A stretch of 35,492 nt of DNA from Nitrospirota bacterium (GTDB taxonomy: Bacteria > Nitrospirota > Nitrospiria > Nitrospirales > Nitrospiraceae). The DNA is taken from positions 1-35,492 of the forward strand of contig JACQQM010000043.1 in NCBI GenBank assembly GCA_016207025.1. The letters run 5' to 3'. Positions 24,036 to 32,842 of the stretch are shown piece by piece. A model generated the notes under the pieces. The model saw nothing but the letters and a program-made list of their open reading frames with translations. It searched no databases and was not told the DNA's origin. Position 1 is the stretch's first letter; the number at the start of each line of letters is the position of its first letter. The position numbers were made by a program, and so were the translations under genes.

Positions 24036-24342
24036 GTACCTCGGCGTGCGTGCCGCCGCGTCTGGTTTCCACTCTGCTGAGCGGCGTTTCAACCCTTGTG
24101 AAATCTCACAAAACACCGCACCCCGGGCGTTGGGCGCGACCTTTTTAGCATAGGCTATGGTCTTTGTCAATAATCTCTCAGGCCACTCCTGACAGGGCAA
24201 TCCTCCGATATTCACAAGGGATTCCGGCTGCCCACGCGGACGCATTCAGAACTGCTTTCCACTAGCGCGTTTGCAGAGACGAGCGCGTGAGAAGAGGGGG
24301 AAACGAAGCGGCCAACGTCGGCAGAGAAATTGGAAAGGCGGC
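24036..24342. other. intergenic region, 307 nt
   Basis: It holds the promoter at 24142-24170 and about 100 nt of leader for the gene ending at 23496. The part from 24171 to 24342, downstream of the 129-residue gene, shows no convincing gene or terminator. The longer frame running through 24036-24245 has no protein-like composition. Confidence 0.5.
24142..24170 (-). promoter_or_regulatory. promoter of the beta-sandwich protein gene, extended -10
   Basis: On the minus strand TTGACA (24165-24170, perfect), a 17-nt spacer and TAAAAA (24142-24147) preceded by TGC give an extended -10 arrangement. The leader to the ATG at 24035 would be about 100 nt. Confidence 0.55.
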
Positions 24343-24732
24343 TCAAAGATGCCCGCGCGCCTTCGCCTCCGCGGCCGCTTGGTCGGCTTCGGCGCGACGC
24401 TGCGACTCTTTTTTGGCGACCCAGGCTTCCCAGGATTTTCCTGAGGCAGTGTCCTTGCCGGTGAAGGCAATCGAGGCCACGTCCGCATACGGGATCACGC
24501 ACTCACCAGCCTCTCCTTTGGGAAACAACTGGAGAAAAGGTCGGGAACCGGTGGGAGTCCGGTTGAAGATGTATCCCTCGATCTTCGCCCCGGATGTCAG
24601 CTCGAGCGTGACATCGCCCCGATAGTCGAACGCCTGCTCCACCGCCTCCGCAAGTTCCTTGAGCGTCGTGGGGCGAAACACACATCCTTCGAGAGACCCG
24701 GCTTCAGGTTCGTGGTATTTGGAATCGGTCAT
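24343..24732 (-). CDS. hypothetical protein, 129 residues, downstream of hpnH
   Basis: Start 24732 was chosen because the protein-like sequence begins there (MTDSKYHEPEAG); the frame extends upstream into repeat-rich DNA. A helix (TTLKELAEAVEQAF) is followed by strands YRGDVTLELTSGAKIEGYI, FLQLFP, GECVIPYADVASIAFTG and a charged helix (SWEAWVAKKESQRRAEADQ). The strand pattern with a turn at SGAKIEGY recalls a small SH3- or Sm-like barrel, which is inference only. There is no signal peptide, so it should be cytosolic. It lies 142 nt after hpnH with a repeat array between, so it may be a separate or attenuated unit. I do not recognise a named family. Confidence 0.6.
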   Translation of the reverse strand: MTDSKYHEPEAGSLEGCVFRPTTLKELAEAVEQAFDYRGDVTLELTSGAKIEGYIFNRTPTGSRPFLQLFPKGEAGECVIPYADVASIAFTGKDTASGKSWEAWVAKKESQRRAEADQAAAEAKARGHL

Positions 24733-24767
24733 GGGCGCACGGCGCGACGAGCACCCGTCGGGCGGGT

Positions 24768-24811
24768 ACCCATTGCTTGGCTCCATGCAATGGGTCAAAC
24801 GTGCAATGGGT
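24768..24811. repeat. one inverted and one direct copy of GCAATGGGT in the leader of the 129-residue gene
   Basis: ACCCATTGC (24768-24776) pairs perfectly with GCAATGGGT at 24787-24795 (10-nt loop) or with a second GCAATGGGT at 24803-24811. The two pairings exclude each other, as in attenuators or two-site operators. Confidence 0.6.
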
Positions 24812-24874
24812 GATGAGACGGTGAGGCGGCTGGCTCTTGAGTATTTGCACGTGTGCTTGGAGACAGAAACAGTT

Positions 24875-25891
<1,017 letters not shown>

Positions 25892-25918
25892 CCCTCTTTC
25901 TTTCCCCTTTATAAACAA

Positions 25919-25937
25919 CGGCGGCCGCAGGCCGCCG
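25919..25937 (-). promoter_or_regulatory. terminator-like hairpin in the hpnH leader
   Basis: CGGCGGCC (25919-25926) and GGCCGCCG (25930-25937) form a perfect 8-bp stem with a 3-nt loop. On the minus strand it is followed by TTGTTTAT and then the hpnH ribosome site. It lies between the promoter and the start codon, so it could attenuate transcription or protect the mRNA 5' end. Confidence 0.55.
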
Positions 25938-25973
25938 GATTCATGCACTGCATGCGCAATTCGATTGCAGGCG

Positions 25974-26003
25974 ATTCTAACACCCTGGCAATCGAAGCGT
26001 CAA
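25974..26003 (-). promoter_or_regulatory. promoter of hpnH
   Basis: On the minus strand TTGACG (25998-26003), an 18-nt spacer and TAGAAT (25974-25979) preceded by TGT (extended -10). Both hexamers match five of six. It is located in the gap after the DUF427 gene, giving a leader of about 75 nt. Confidence 0.6.
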
Positions 26004-26056
26004 ATGAGATTTTCGGAGCGAGTCAGAGGAAACCAGCGATCACTGTGGAATGCGCG

Positions 26057-26341
26057 TTACGGCTCGACCCTGACCCCTTTCCAGAAGGCCACATGCCCGG
26101 CAATGTGTTTGGCCGCCTCCTTCGGAGACGGGTAGTACCAGGCCGCATCCTTGTTGACCTGCCCATTTACCACAATATCGTAGTAACTCGCCTCGCCCTT
26201 CCACGAGCATGTGGTATGCGTCGCGCTTTCCTTGAAGTACTGGCGCCTGATCGAGTTTGGCGGAAAATAGTGGTTACCTTCCACCTGTTCGCATTGATCG
26301 CTTTCTGCCAGCACCGCTCCATTCCAGGTTGCTTTCGGCAT
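26057..26341 (-). CDS. DUF427 domain protein
   Basis: A 94-residue protein from ATG 26341, which has AAGGAGG six bases upstream. It matches the DUF427 family along its length: MPKATWNG, VLAESDQCEQVEGNHYFPP, THTTCSWKGEASYYDIVVNG and KDAAWYYPSPKEAAKHIAGH. The family is a small all-beta cytosolic fold without an assigned reaction. It is a single gene between the hpnH promoter and the broken tRNA-Cys copy, with its own promoter carrying a perfect TATAAT. Confidence 0.85.
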   Translation of the reverse strand: MPKATWNGAVLAESDQCEQVEGNHYFPPNSIRRQYFKESATHTTCSWKGEASYYDIVVNGQVNKDAAWYYPSPKEAAKHIAGHVAFWKGVRVEP

Positions 26342-26386
26342 GGCAGCCTCCTTGGGCTTTTCCTCTGCGTCCAAAAACTGATGAGA

Positions 26387-26417
26387 ATTATACAGCAGAT
26401 GGGGTAATGGTAACCAA
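26387..26417 (-). promoter_or_regulatory. promoter of the DUF427 gene
   Basis: A perfect TATAAT (26387-26392, minus strand) lies about 45 nt before the ATG. A TTGGTT (26412-26417) is 19 nt upstream, a longer spacer than usual, so the -35 assignment is weak. Confidence 0.5.
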
Positions 26418-26499
26418 AGCCGGGAATGAGGACAACCCGCCCCCCGTTAGGTACAAGTGGCGATCATTCAGAAAGTTCTGAATCTCTGGACGAACTCGG

Positions 26500-26628
26500 T
26501 GGAGGCGCCGGGCGTGGTGCGCGACGCGACGAAGAAGGATTCACCCGCAAAGCGGGTACCCGGTCTGCGCACACCGGCGAGACGGTGAGCCGGTAGGGTA
26601 CCGAACCGCCGCATCGCAGTTTTGCAGA
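26500..26628 (-). pseudogene. interrupted copy of the 3' half of tRNA-Cys (probable island end)
   Basis: Bases 26500-26510 repeat the 3' acceptor end of the intact tRNA-Cys at 35401 (CCA and CGGCGCC on the minus strand). Bases 26602-26628 match its anticodon-stem, variable and T-arm part with one mismatch in 27. Between them are about 90 bases absent from the real gene, containing a hairpin (ACCCGC/GCGGGT, 26543-26557) and a GGTACCC/GGGTACC inverted repeat. The 5' half of the tRNA is missing, so it is not functional. Orientation is the same as the intact gene. Confidence 0.75.
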
Positions 26629-26632
26629 ACTT

Positions 26633-27583
26633 CTAGTTTTGCCTGCTTAGGTCGTTCTGGGCCTGAACAAAGTGCAGGTAGAGAGAAATGGCGTCTTCAT
26701 GTGTCCTTAGCTCATCGTGACTCAATCCAGGCAATTGCCGGTTCTCTGCGCCCTTAAGGGCCGGACTGTCCTGATCCCTCACAGGCAACCAAAACAACCA
26801 CGGCAGATAGAACGAGTCGACTCCTGTCCCATCGTAAATAGTCATATACCGTGTCGGCCCACGGGTTTCCTGCTCACCGGAAGGACCGTTGAGGTGCCGT
26901 AACCAGGCTGACCCAGGGGTCAACTCATCGCATCCAATGAAATCCTTCCATCCGATGAGCCAGATCAACCAAGTACGGCGGCAGACTGTGGTCCCATGAT
27001 TGGGGCCAGCAATGGCCACAAAATCTTCGATGGCGCGTAACAGATCGGGATCTTGAACCAGCATGCTCCGTGCGATCGTGACGCCTAAGGAATGGGCTAC
27101 AAGATCCACTTTTGACGAGCCGGTATAGGCCAGAACGGCCTTCACAAAGGCAGCAAGGTCGTACACATTGGAGCTATTGGCTGTCCGACACTGTGAAGCT
27201 GGAGGGAATCTCTTTGTGGACTTCCCGTTGTACGAAAGGGCCCAGAGTTCCTGTAAGGAATAGCCCGCGTCCAAGAAGCGCTGCTTCACACTTCTCCCCG
27301 GTTCATCCCAATCACCTGCATCACGGGTATTGCCGTGCACAAAGATGACGGGGTGGTGTTGCAAGGGATGCCCCTTGGCAAGGCCACCCCATCCTCCAAT
27401 GCGGTAGCCCCATTCCCGGTCCTGCAGGTTCGGAAAGTCAGGTGGAAGCGCGACATCGGCAGGAACCGGCCGGCAGTGGGCCACCTGATGCGCGGCCACA
27501 GCTTTTCCCCCAGACAACAACAGAAAGGCAAAAATAAAGAGGAGCGCAGATAACATCTGGCGATTACCAGTCTTCAGACACAC
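26633..27583 (-). CDS. secreted lipase/PhaZ7-like PHA depolymerase candidate
   Basis: A 316-residue alpha/beta hydrolase with a signal peptide (LSALLFIFAFLLLSGGKAVA). The GTG at 27583 keeps the basic n-region (CLKTGNRQ) but overlaps its own AGGAGG; an ATG nine codons later is the alternative. The core has PVIFVHGNTRDAGDW (oxyanion loop), VDLVAHSLGVTIARSM with Ser165 in an AHSLG box, AGPNHGTT, Asp251 or Asp256 and His289 (GLSHDE). The AHSxG box and the PNHGTT loop recall Bacillus LipA and the secreted PHB depolymerase PhaZ7. It is 190 nt after phaC on the same strand, so polymer turnover is a reasonable guess. An ordinary triacylglycerol lipase is equally possible. Confidence 0.7.
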   Translation of the reverse strand: MCLKTGNRQMLSALLFIFAFLLLSGGKAVAAHQVAHCRPVPADVALPPDFPNLQDREWGYRIGGWGGLAKGHPLQHHPVIFVHGNTRDAGDWDEPGRSVKQRFLDAGYSLQELWALSYNGKSTKRFPPASQCRTANSSNVYDLAAFVKAVLAYTGSSKVDLVAHSLGVTIARSMLVQDPDLLRAIEDFVAIAGPNHGTTVCRRTWLIWLIGWKDFIGCDELTPGSAWLRHLNGPSGEQETRGPTRYMTIYDGTGVDSFYLPWLFWLPVRDQDSPALKGAENRQLPGLSHDELRTHEDAISLYLHFVQAQNDLSRQN

Positions 27584-27773
27584 CTCCTTGACTGGGCAGG
27601 TAAACGCGCTTTTCCCTCGTTCCTGATCAGGATTGAAGCGTACCTTTGGCGAGAAATACTACGGCAGTTGGTGCTGCTTGCAGGGTTACGTGTTCGGCTA
27701 CATTTGTGTCGCGGAATCCCCTTTTCACAGGAATCGTTCCGAAGGAATCAACACCGATCAGTACCGACAAGGA

Positions 27774-28874
27774 TCAGAGCAAGCCTCGCTCCTTGATCCA
27801 TGTCACAATGGTGGGTGGCAGATCCTGCTGCACTTTGCCACTGACATACATCCCAATATGTCCGACTGGAAAGGAACGTGCCGTGTAATCCTTGCTCCCT
27901 ATGTATCTTTCAAGCGCGGTTGAAGAAGCGGGCGGTACAAGATGATCCTGCTCGGCGTAGACGTTTAATACGGGCATCCTCACGTTGCGCAGGTCGACCG
28001 GCTTATTTCCGATCTTCACCTGACCCTTGATCAACTTGTTTCCTTGGTAAAAGTCTTTCATGAACTGCCGGTAGGTTTCTCCAGCCTGATCAGGGCTGTC
28101 AAAGATCCATTCTTCCATGCGTAGGAAGTTCAGCAACTTCTGCCTATTGTCCAGAATATCGATCAACTCGATATATTTGCGAATACCCAACTGGAAAGGC
28201 TTCAACACCAAGAACCCAAAATTCATAAACTCCCCGGGGATATTCCCAAAGGCATCTACCAAGAGGTCCACATCCATATTCTCATTCCCAGGACCGCAAC
28301 CTGCCCAGCGGTTAAGCAATCCCTCTTCTACGTGAAAGTCTACCGGGGTGACCATCGTGATGAGGTTTTTGACTTTCTCTGGATAGAGTGCGCTGTAACA
28401 GAGGCTGAAGGTGCCTCCTTGGCAGATTCCCAGGAGGTTGATTTTGTCTATCCCGTGTCGTTGACGCACAACATCAACACAGTTGTTGACATAGCCGTTA
28501 ATGTAGTCGTCGAGAGTCAGCCAGCGGTCACCCCGGCCAGGATAGCCCCAGTCGATCAGGTAGACATCCATTCCCAGTTTGAGGAGGTTGCGCACCAACG
28601 ATCTGTCTTCCTGCAGATCGACCATGTAGGGGCGATTGACCAATGCGTATACAATGAGGATGGGAACTTGGAACGGCTGCTCCACCATCGGGCTATAGCG
28701 GTAGAGGACGATATTGTCCTCCCGGTGGATCTCTTGCTTGGGAGCGGTGCCAACGCGGATGTCCTCATGTCGGATGCGACTGAGGCTTTCGATCCCTGTG
28801 GCCACCTTGCGGTTCAGTTCGATGAGCTGACGGAGAGTCTCTTCGGGTTTAAGACCGAAAGGAAAAGGCACCAT
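27774..28874 (-). CDS. phaC: class III PHA synthase, catalytic subunit
   Basis: A 366-residue alpha/beta hydrolase-fold synthase that polymerises (R)-3-hydroxyacyl-CoA at the granule surface. The catalytic triad is clear: Cys151 in the lipase-like box GICQGG, Asp310 (YAEQDHLVPP) and His339 (FPVGHIGMY). Length and triad spacing match Allochromatium-type class III PhaC. The ATG lies one base after the phaE stop, so the two subunits are translationally coupled, as expected for the PhaE-PhaC heteromer. It is the last synthesis gene, followed by the lipase. Confidence 0.95.
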   Translation of the reverse strand: MVPFPFGLKPEETLRQLIELNRKVATGIESLSRIRHEDIRVGTAPKQEIHREDNIVLYRYSPMVEQPFQVPILIVYALVNRPYMVDLQEDRSLVRNLLKLGMDVYLIDWGYPGRGDRWLTLDDYINGYVNNCVDVVRQRHGIDKINLLGICQGGTFSLCYSALYPEKVKNLITMVTPVDFHVEEGLLNRWAGCGPGNENMDVDLLVDAFGNIPGEFMNFGFLVLKPFQLGIRKYIELIDILDNRQKLLNFLRMEEWIFDSPDQAGETYRQFMKDFYQGNKLIKGQVKIGNKPVDLRNVRMPVLNVYAEQDHLVPPASSTALERYIGSKDYTARSFPVGHIGMYVSGKVQQDLPPTIVTWIKERGLL

Positions 28875-28875
28875 C

Positions 28876-29994
28876 TCAACCCCCTTCCTCAGTTGGTTTA
28901 TGTCCTGCGCTTGGTTCGGGCTTGACCGGCAGTCCGCTGCTCTCTGGCTCCGTGTCCTTGTGCGCAGAACGTCCCGCTCTCATTTCCAGGACCGCCTTCT
29001 TGAGTTCTCTGAGTTCTTTGCGCAATTCGTAGATCCTGCGATGGGTCTCATCCAACTCGCTTCGAGACGGCACATGACTGATCTTCAAAAGCTCTTCAAC
29101 GATTTGCCGTTCGTGGATCCTGTATGCCATCGCAGTATTCACTAAATGACCCTGTAACCTGGCGTACTCTTCCGAACTGAACACCGCCAGGAAAGCCTCG
29201 TCCACTGTGTCAATCCATAGGGACAGTAACTGGCGCAAGCCCTCGACAGGTTCGCCCGCCTCTGCGAGTGACACCAATTTCTGCATAAACTGTTCGAACC
29301 CCTGAGCCCACGCCTCGGCCAGTTTCACCTGGTACTCAAAACCGGCTCGACGGAATTCCAGCCAGGCGTCGAAGCCCTTCAGCAGTTCCTCGTTAAGCTC
29401 GCGGGTATGCCCCAGGCTTGGACTTTCAAGCAGGCGGCCGAAGGTCCGTTCGTACGCATCCCAATAAAGATTCGTTAACTCGATCAGGGCTGACCCGTCG
29501 CCGGTCGCTGCCCGACCGACCTGCCATGAAGCCCGTCGCAAGGACTCCGCCCACGGCTGGGTCAGCTTTTGCCACTCTTCCAGATACAGCCGCCATAGCT
29601 CACCGGTGTCCTGGACAGTCCTGGCTATCGCTTCCGGAGACTGAAGAAGTTGTTCGCGGAGTTGCCCCGTATACTTCTTCAGGGTGGTCTCCCAGTCCAC
29701 TCCAGACTCGGCCATTGGGGCCATAGTCTTCCAAGCATTGACTGAAAGCTCAAGGAAGCGGGTCATGGCATCCTGAGCACCGAGGAGTCGCTTGGCAACG
29801 TCCTTGACGATTTGTTCAGAATCGGCGGTCCAGCCCATCAGCCCTTGATTTGCCAATGCACGCCACTGGTCAACAAAACCTGGATAAGGCGGAGTGGGCG
29901 CGGTCTGTATCAGGCCGCACCAGCTTTTCCACATCTGCATCTGGGCTTCGGTGAGGGCCTTCATCAGGGTTTCGGTCTGCTCGCTCCAAGACAT
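28876..29994 (-). CDS. phaE: class III PHA synthase, PhaE subunit
   Basis: A 372-residue, Trp- and Gln-rich helical protein without catalytic motifs. It opens with SWSEQTETLMKALTEAQMQM, contains LTNLYWDAYERTFGRLLESP and ends in the conserved PhaE coiled coil (VPSRSELDETHRRIYELRKE) plus a hydrophilic tail. PhaE binds and activates PhaC. Its opening is similar to that of the 165-residue protein encoded immediately upstream, which suggests a duplicated PhaE N-terminal region. Confidence 0.9.
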   Translation of the reverse strand: MSWSEQTETLMKALTEAQMQMWKSWCGLIQTAPTPPYPGFVDQWRALANQGLMGWTADSEQIVKDVAKRLLGAQDAMTRFLELSVNAWKTMAPMAESGVDWETTLKKYTGQLREQLLQSPEAIARTVQDTGELWRLYLEEWQKLTQPWAESLRRASWQVGRAATGDGSALIELTNLYWDAYERTFGRLLESPSLGHTRELNEELLKGFDAWLEFRRAGFEYQVKLAEAWAQGFEQFMQKLVSLAEAGEPVEGLRQLLSLWIDTVDEAFLAVFSSEEYARLQGHLVNTAMAYRIHERQIVEELLKISHVPSRSELDETHRRIYELRKELRELKKAVLEMRAGRSAHKDTEPESSGLPVKPEPSAGHKPTEEGG

Positions 29995-30024
29995 GGCTTC
30001 TCATCCCCTCGTGGTCAGCGACGC

Positions 30025-30522
30025 CTACGCCTTCGTCTGCTCTTTGGGCTTTTTGCTGGCTTGCTCTGCGGTCCAGAGACGGCCCCACTCTATCTGGGCA
30101 TCGCGGGCATTCTTGACAGCCTCTTGCCAGATCTGCAAGACTTTTTGACTCTCTTGCTCCCAGTTCCCACCCAGGATGGACGGGTCGAGTTTCTTGACAA
30201 TCCCAAACCAGCCCTCCCAAAGCTGAATCTGGGTCTCGGCCCACCGCTTAATCATGTCCTGACCTTGTCGCGCCCACTCAACCATCTCTTTGGGCGCACC
30301 GGTGCCGGTAGCGAAACTTTCGGCCCAGATCCTGGTCCATTCCATCTGAGCATGCAGGGTCTTTTTGAGGGATTCTTCCCAGGCTTCAACGGTCTTCCTC
30401 CATACGTCGGTAGCCTGAGTTCTCCCGAACCCTTGCGTGGCCTTAAACCAGTCATCCCACATCTTCTGCTGGATCTCTGTCCAGGTCTTAAACATCTGTT
30501 CAGCTTGCTGAGTCCATTCCAT
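30025..30522 (-). CDS. phasin-like / truncated PhaE-like granule protein
   Basis: A 165-residue helical protein from the ATG at 30522 (AGGAGAGG upstream). It opens MEWTQQAEQMFKTWTEIQQK with regularly spaced Trp (MWDDWFK, MEWTRIW, QLWEGWFG, IEWGRLW) and ends in a Lys-rich tail. The N-terminus aligns with that of PhaE (E-Q, K, TE-Q, MW, W shared), so it may derive from a PhaE duplication or be a phasin coating the granule. It lies 30 nt before phaE on the same strand. No catalytic motif. Confidence 0.65.
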   Translation of the reverse strand: MEWTQQAEQMFKTWTEIQQKMWDDWFKATQGFGRTQATDVWRKTVEAWEESLKKTLHAQMEWTRIWAESFATGTGAPKEMVEWARQGQDMIKRWAETQIQLWEGWFGIVKKLDPSILGGNWEQESQKVLQIWQEAVKNARDAQIEWGRLWTAEQASKKPKEQTKA

Positions 30523-30545
30523 GTTGCCACCTCTCCTTTTCATCC

Positions 30546-30647
30546 TTAATCCGGATTTTCTTGCCATGCCGATAATGTTTGCCAAGTCCGCAGCCACTCG
30601 TTCTGCGCCTTCAAGGTCTTATGAATGGCTGTCTCCCGAAGATCCAA
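30546..30647 (-). CDS. possible 33-residue ORF, phasin-like remnant
   Basis: A TTG with CAGGAG three bases upstream opens a 33-codon frame ending 23 bases before the phasin-like gene. The product (LDLRETAIHKTLKAQNEWLR, then TWQTLSAWQENPD) has the Trp/Gln-rich helical look of its neighbours. The frame continues upstream without ATG. It could be the tail of a decayed phasin gene in the 277-nt gap, or chance. Confidence 0.25.
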   Translation of the reverse strand: MDLRETAIHKTLKAQNEWLRTWQTLSAWQENPD

Positions 30648-30799
30648 AATCTCCTGACCGCAGGTGTGCTGCCAACCACGGATTCTAACCTTCCACCGAC
30701 AGCATGGCTGGCTCTCTGGACGAGGCAGCAGCGAGGCCCCGCTCGAGGTATCTCCTCCAGTTTTTCGAAGAGCTGGACCAGCACATAAAGCACCACTCT

Positions 30800-31552
30800 T
30801 TACATGTACAGTCCACCGTTGACACTTAGGACCTGACCGGTCATATAAGAAGATTTCTCATCCGCTAAGAAGAGAACCGCTCGGGCTACCTCCCACGGTT
30901 CGGCCATTCGCCCGACCGGAACACTGTCTACTATTTTCTGAAGAACATCTTTGGGCATTTGCTCCGTCATCGCGGTTCTCACGAATCCTGGCGCAACAGC
31001 ATTGACGGTAATTCCTTTTTTCGCTGTTTCCAAAGCAAGGGACTTCGTAAACCCGATTATGGCAGCTTTTGCTGCAGCGTAATTGGTCTGTCCATAATTT
31101 CCTTTCTGCCCGACAACTGAGCTGATGCTAATGATCCTCCCATAGCTCCGGTCAAGCATATGCTCAATCAATGCTTTTGAACAGTTGAAGACTGAAGAAA
31201 GATCTACCGCAATGACTTTTTCCCACTGTTCGACGGCCATTTTCTTGAGTGTCTTATCCATTGTAATCCCGGCATTATTCACGAGAATGTCTACTTTGCC
31301 GAAATCCTTTATGACCTTCTCAATCATGTGGGTGGTGTCTTGATATCTGGAGACATCAGCCTTATAAAGCCTGCCGTTATAACCATGTTCGGTGAATTCT
31401 TTCAAGAATTCTTGGGCATATTCATCCGGCTCGACAAGATAATTGAGACCGACAGAGGCTCCCTCCTGAGCTAAAACCATCGAGATTGCCTGTCCGATTC
31501 CTCCGACTGCCCCGGTGACCAGAGCCACCCGATCTTTTAAGCTTTCTCCCAT
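30800..31552 (-). CDS. phaB: acetoacetyl-CoA reductase (short-chain dehydrogenase)
   Basis: A 250-residue SDR enzyme. The cofactor loop is TGAVGGIG (13-20), with NNAGIT at 92-97; the catalytic set is Ser145, Tyr158 and Lys162 (SVVGQKGNYGQTNYAAAKA). It would reduce acetoacetyl-CoA to (R)-3-hydroxybutyryl-CoA with NADPH, feeding PhaC. FabG is the closest alternative, but the position between phaA and phaE supports PhaB. Base composition is visibly more AT-rich than in the respiratory genes. Confidence 0.85.
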   Translation of the reverse strand: MGESLKDRVALVTGAVGGIGQAISMVLAQEGASVGLNYLVEPDEYAQEFLKEFTEHGYNGRLYKADVSRYQDTTHMIEKVIKDFGKVDILVNNAGITMDKTLKKMAVEQWEKVIAVDLSSVFNCSKALIEHMLDRSYGRIISISSVVGQKGNYGQTNYAAAKAAIIGFTKSLALETAKKGITVNAVAPGFVRTAMTEQMPKDVLQKIVDSVPVGRMAEPWEVARAVLFLADEKSSYMTGQVLSVNGGLYM

Positions 31553-31663
31553 TTCTCAGTCTCCTATTTCTTTTTCAACTCAATCCGACCAACCCTGGTT
31601 GAGTTTCCTCCTGCGGTAACCAGCGCACTCCCTTACAGCAATACGCCCAAAACCCAATTGGCT

Positions 31664-32842
31664 TCAGTCCATCATCTCGACTGCCAAGGCAACCGACTCG
31701 CCCCCGCCGATACAAGGGCTTGCGATCCCGCGTTTGCCCCCTGTCCGCTTGAGTGCGTACAGCAGAGTGGTGAGGATTCTTGCGCCGCTCGCCCCGATCG
31801 GGTGACCCAGAGCCACGGCCCCACCGTTGACATTGACCCGGTCAGGACTCAGCCCAAGTTCTTTGATCGCGGCCATGGTGACCACCGCAAAGGCTTCGTT
31901 CACTTCGTAGAGATCGATGTGGTGGGCCTCCGCTCCTAGCTTGCGCAAAAGAGCCGCAATCGCTTGGATCGGCGCGATGGTGAACCATTCCGGAGCCACC
32001 GCTTTCTGGGCAAACCCCAGGATTCTCGCTATTGGTGTCACCCCCAACGTGTCAGCCCGCTCTTCAGAGAGAACCACCATCGCAGCCGCGCCATCGTTCA
32101 TGCCGGAAGCGTTGCCGGCTGTAATGGTGCCATCAGGCCGGAAGGCTGGGGAGAGGCGACGCAACTTGACTTCATCAAAACGCCCCAACCGTTCATCTTC
32201 CCGGACGCTCAGTGGTTTGGGTTTGGCTGGGACCTCAACCTCAACGATCTCTTCGCGAAACCAACCCGCCCGCTGAGCCTTCAAAGCCCTGGTATAACTT
32301 TCAACGGCAAAGTCATCCTGGGCTTCCCGAGAGAACTGAAACTTTTCCGCGCAGAGCTCGCCGCACGCACCCATCGACACATTCCCGTACGCATCCCAGA
32401 GTCCGTCTTTGATCATGCTGTCAATCAGCTCCCCATGGCCCATGCGATACCCTTCCCGGGCCTTTTCCAGGAGGTAGGGAGCCCCGCTCATGCTCTCCAT
32501 CCCTCCAGCCACTACGACTTCGGCATCGCCTGCTTGAATGGCCTGGCAAGCCATCATGACAGCCTTCAGACCTGACCCACAGACCTTGTTGATCGTGGCG
32601 GCGTTCACTGTATCCGGCAGTCCCGCCCCTTTCGCGGCTTGGCGGGCAGGAGCCTGACCAAGGCCAGCCGAGAGCACATTTCCCATGATCACTTCGTCAA
32701 CGGCCTCAGGATGGACATTCGCCCGGTGTAACGCCTCCTTGATCACGCAGCTTCCCAGGGCTGTGGCGCTCAGAGGGCTCAACACCCCGTTCAGGTTGCC
32801 AACCGGGGTTCGCACCGCCCCAGCTATCACCACTTGTCTCAT
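31664..32842 (-). CDS. phaA: acetyl-CoA C-acetyltransferase (beta-ketothiolase)
   Basis: A 392-residue thiolase, the usual family length. Nucleophile Cys88 is in NKVCGSGLKAV, His347 in GGAVALGHPIGASGAR and the second active-site Cys377 in ASPCIGGGES (often CIGGGQG). GGGAGGTG precedes the ATG. It condenses two acetyl-CoA to acetoacetyl-CoA for PHB synthesis and lies 111 nt upstream of phaB on the same strand. It could also work in fatty acid breakdown, but the context favours polymer synthesis. Confidence 0.9.
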   Translation of the reverse strand: MRQVVIAGAVRTPVGNLNGVLSPLSATALGSCVIKEALHRANVHPEAVDEVIMGNVLSAGLGQAPARQAAKGAGLPDTVNAATINKVCGSGLKAVMMACQAIQAGDAEVVVAGGMESMSGAPYLLEKAREGYRMGHGELIDSMIKDGLWDAYGNVSMGACGELCAEKFQFSREAQDDFAVESYTRALKAQRAGWFREEIVEVEVPAKPKPLSVREDERLGRFDEVKLRRLSPAFRPDGTITAGNASGMNDGAAAMVVLSEERADTLGVTPIARILGFAQKAVAPEWFTIAPIQAIAALLRKLGAEAHHIDLYEVNEAFAVVTMAAIKELGLSPDRVNVNGGAVALGHPIGASGARILTTLLYALKRTGGKRGIASPCIGGGESVALAVEMMD

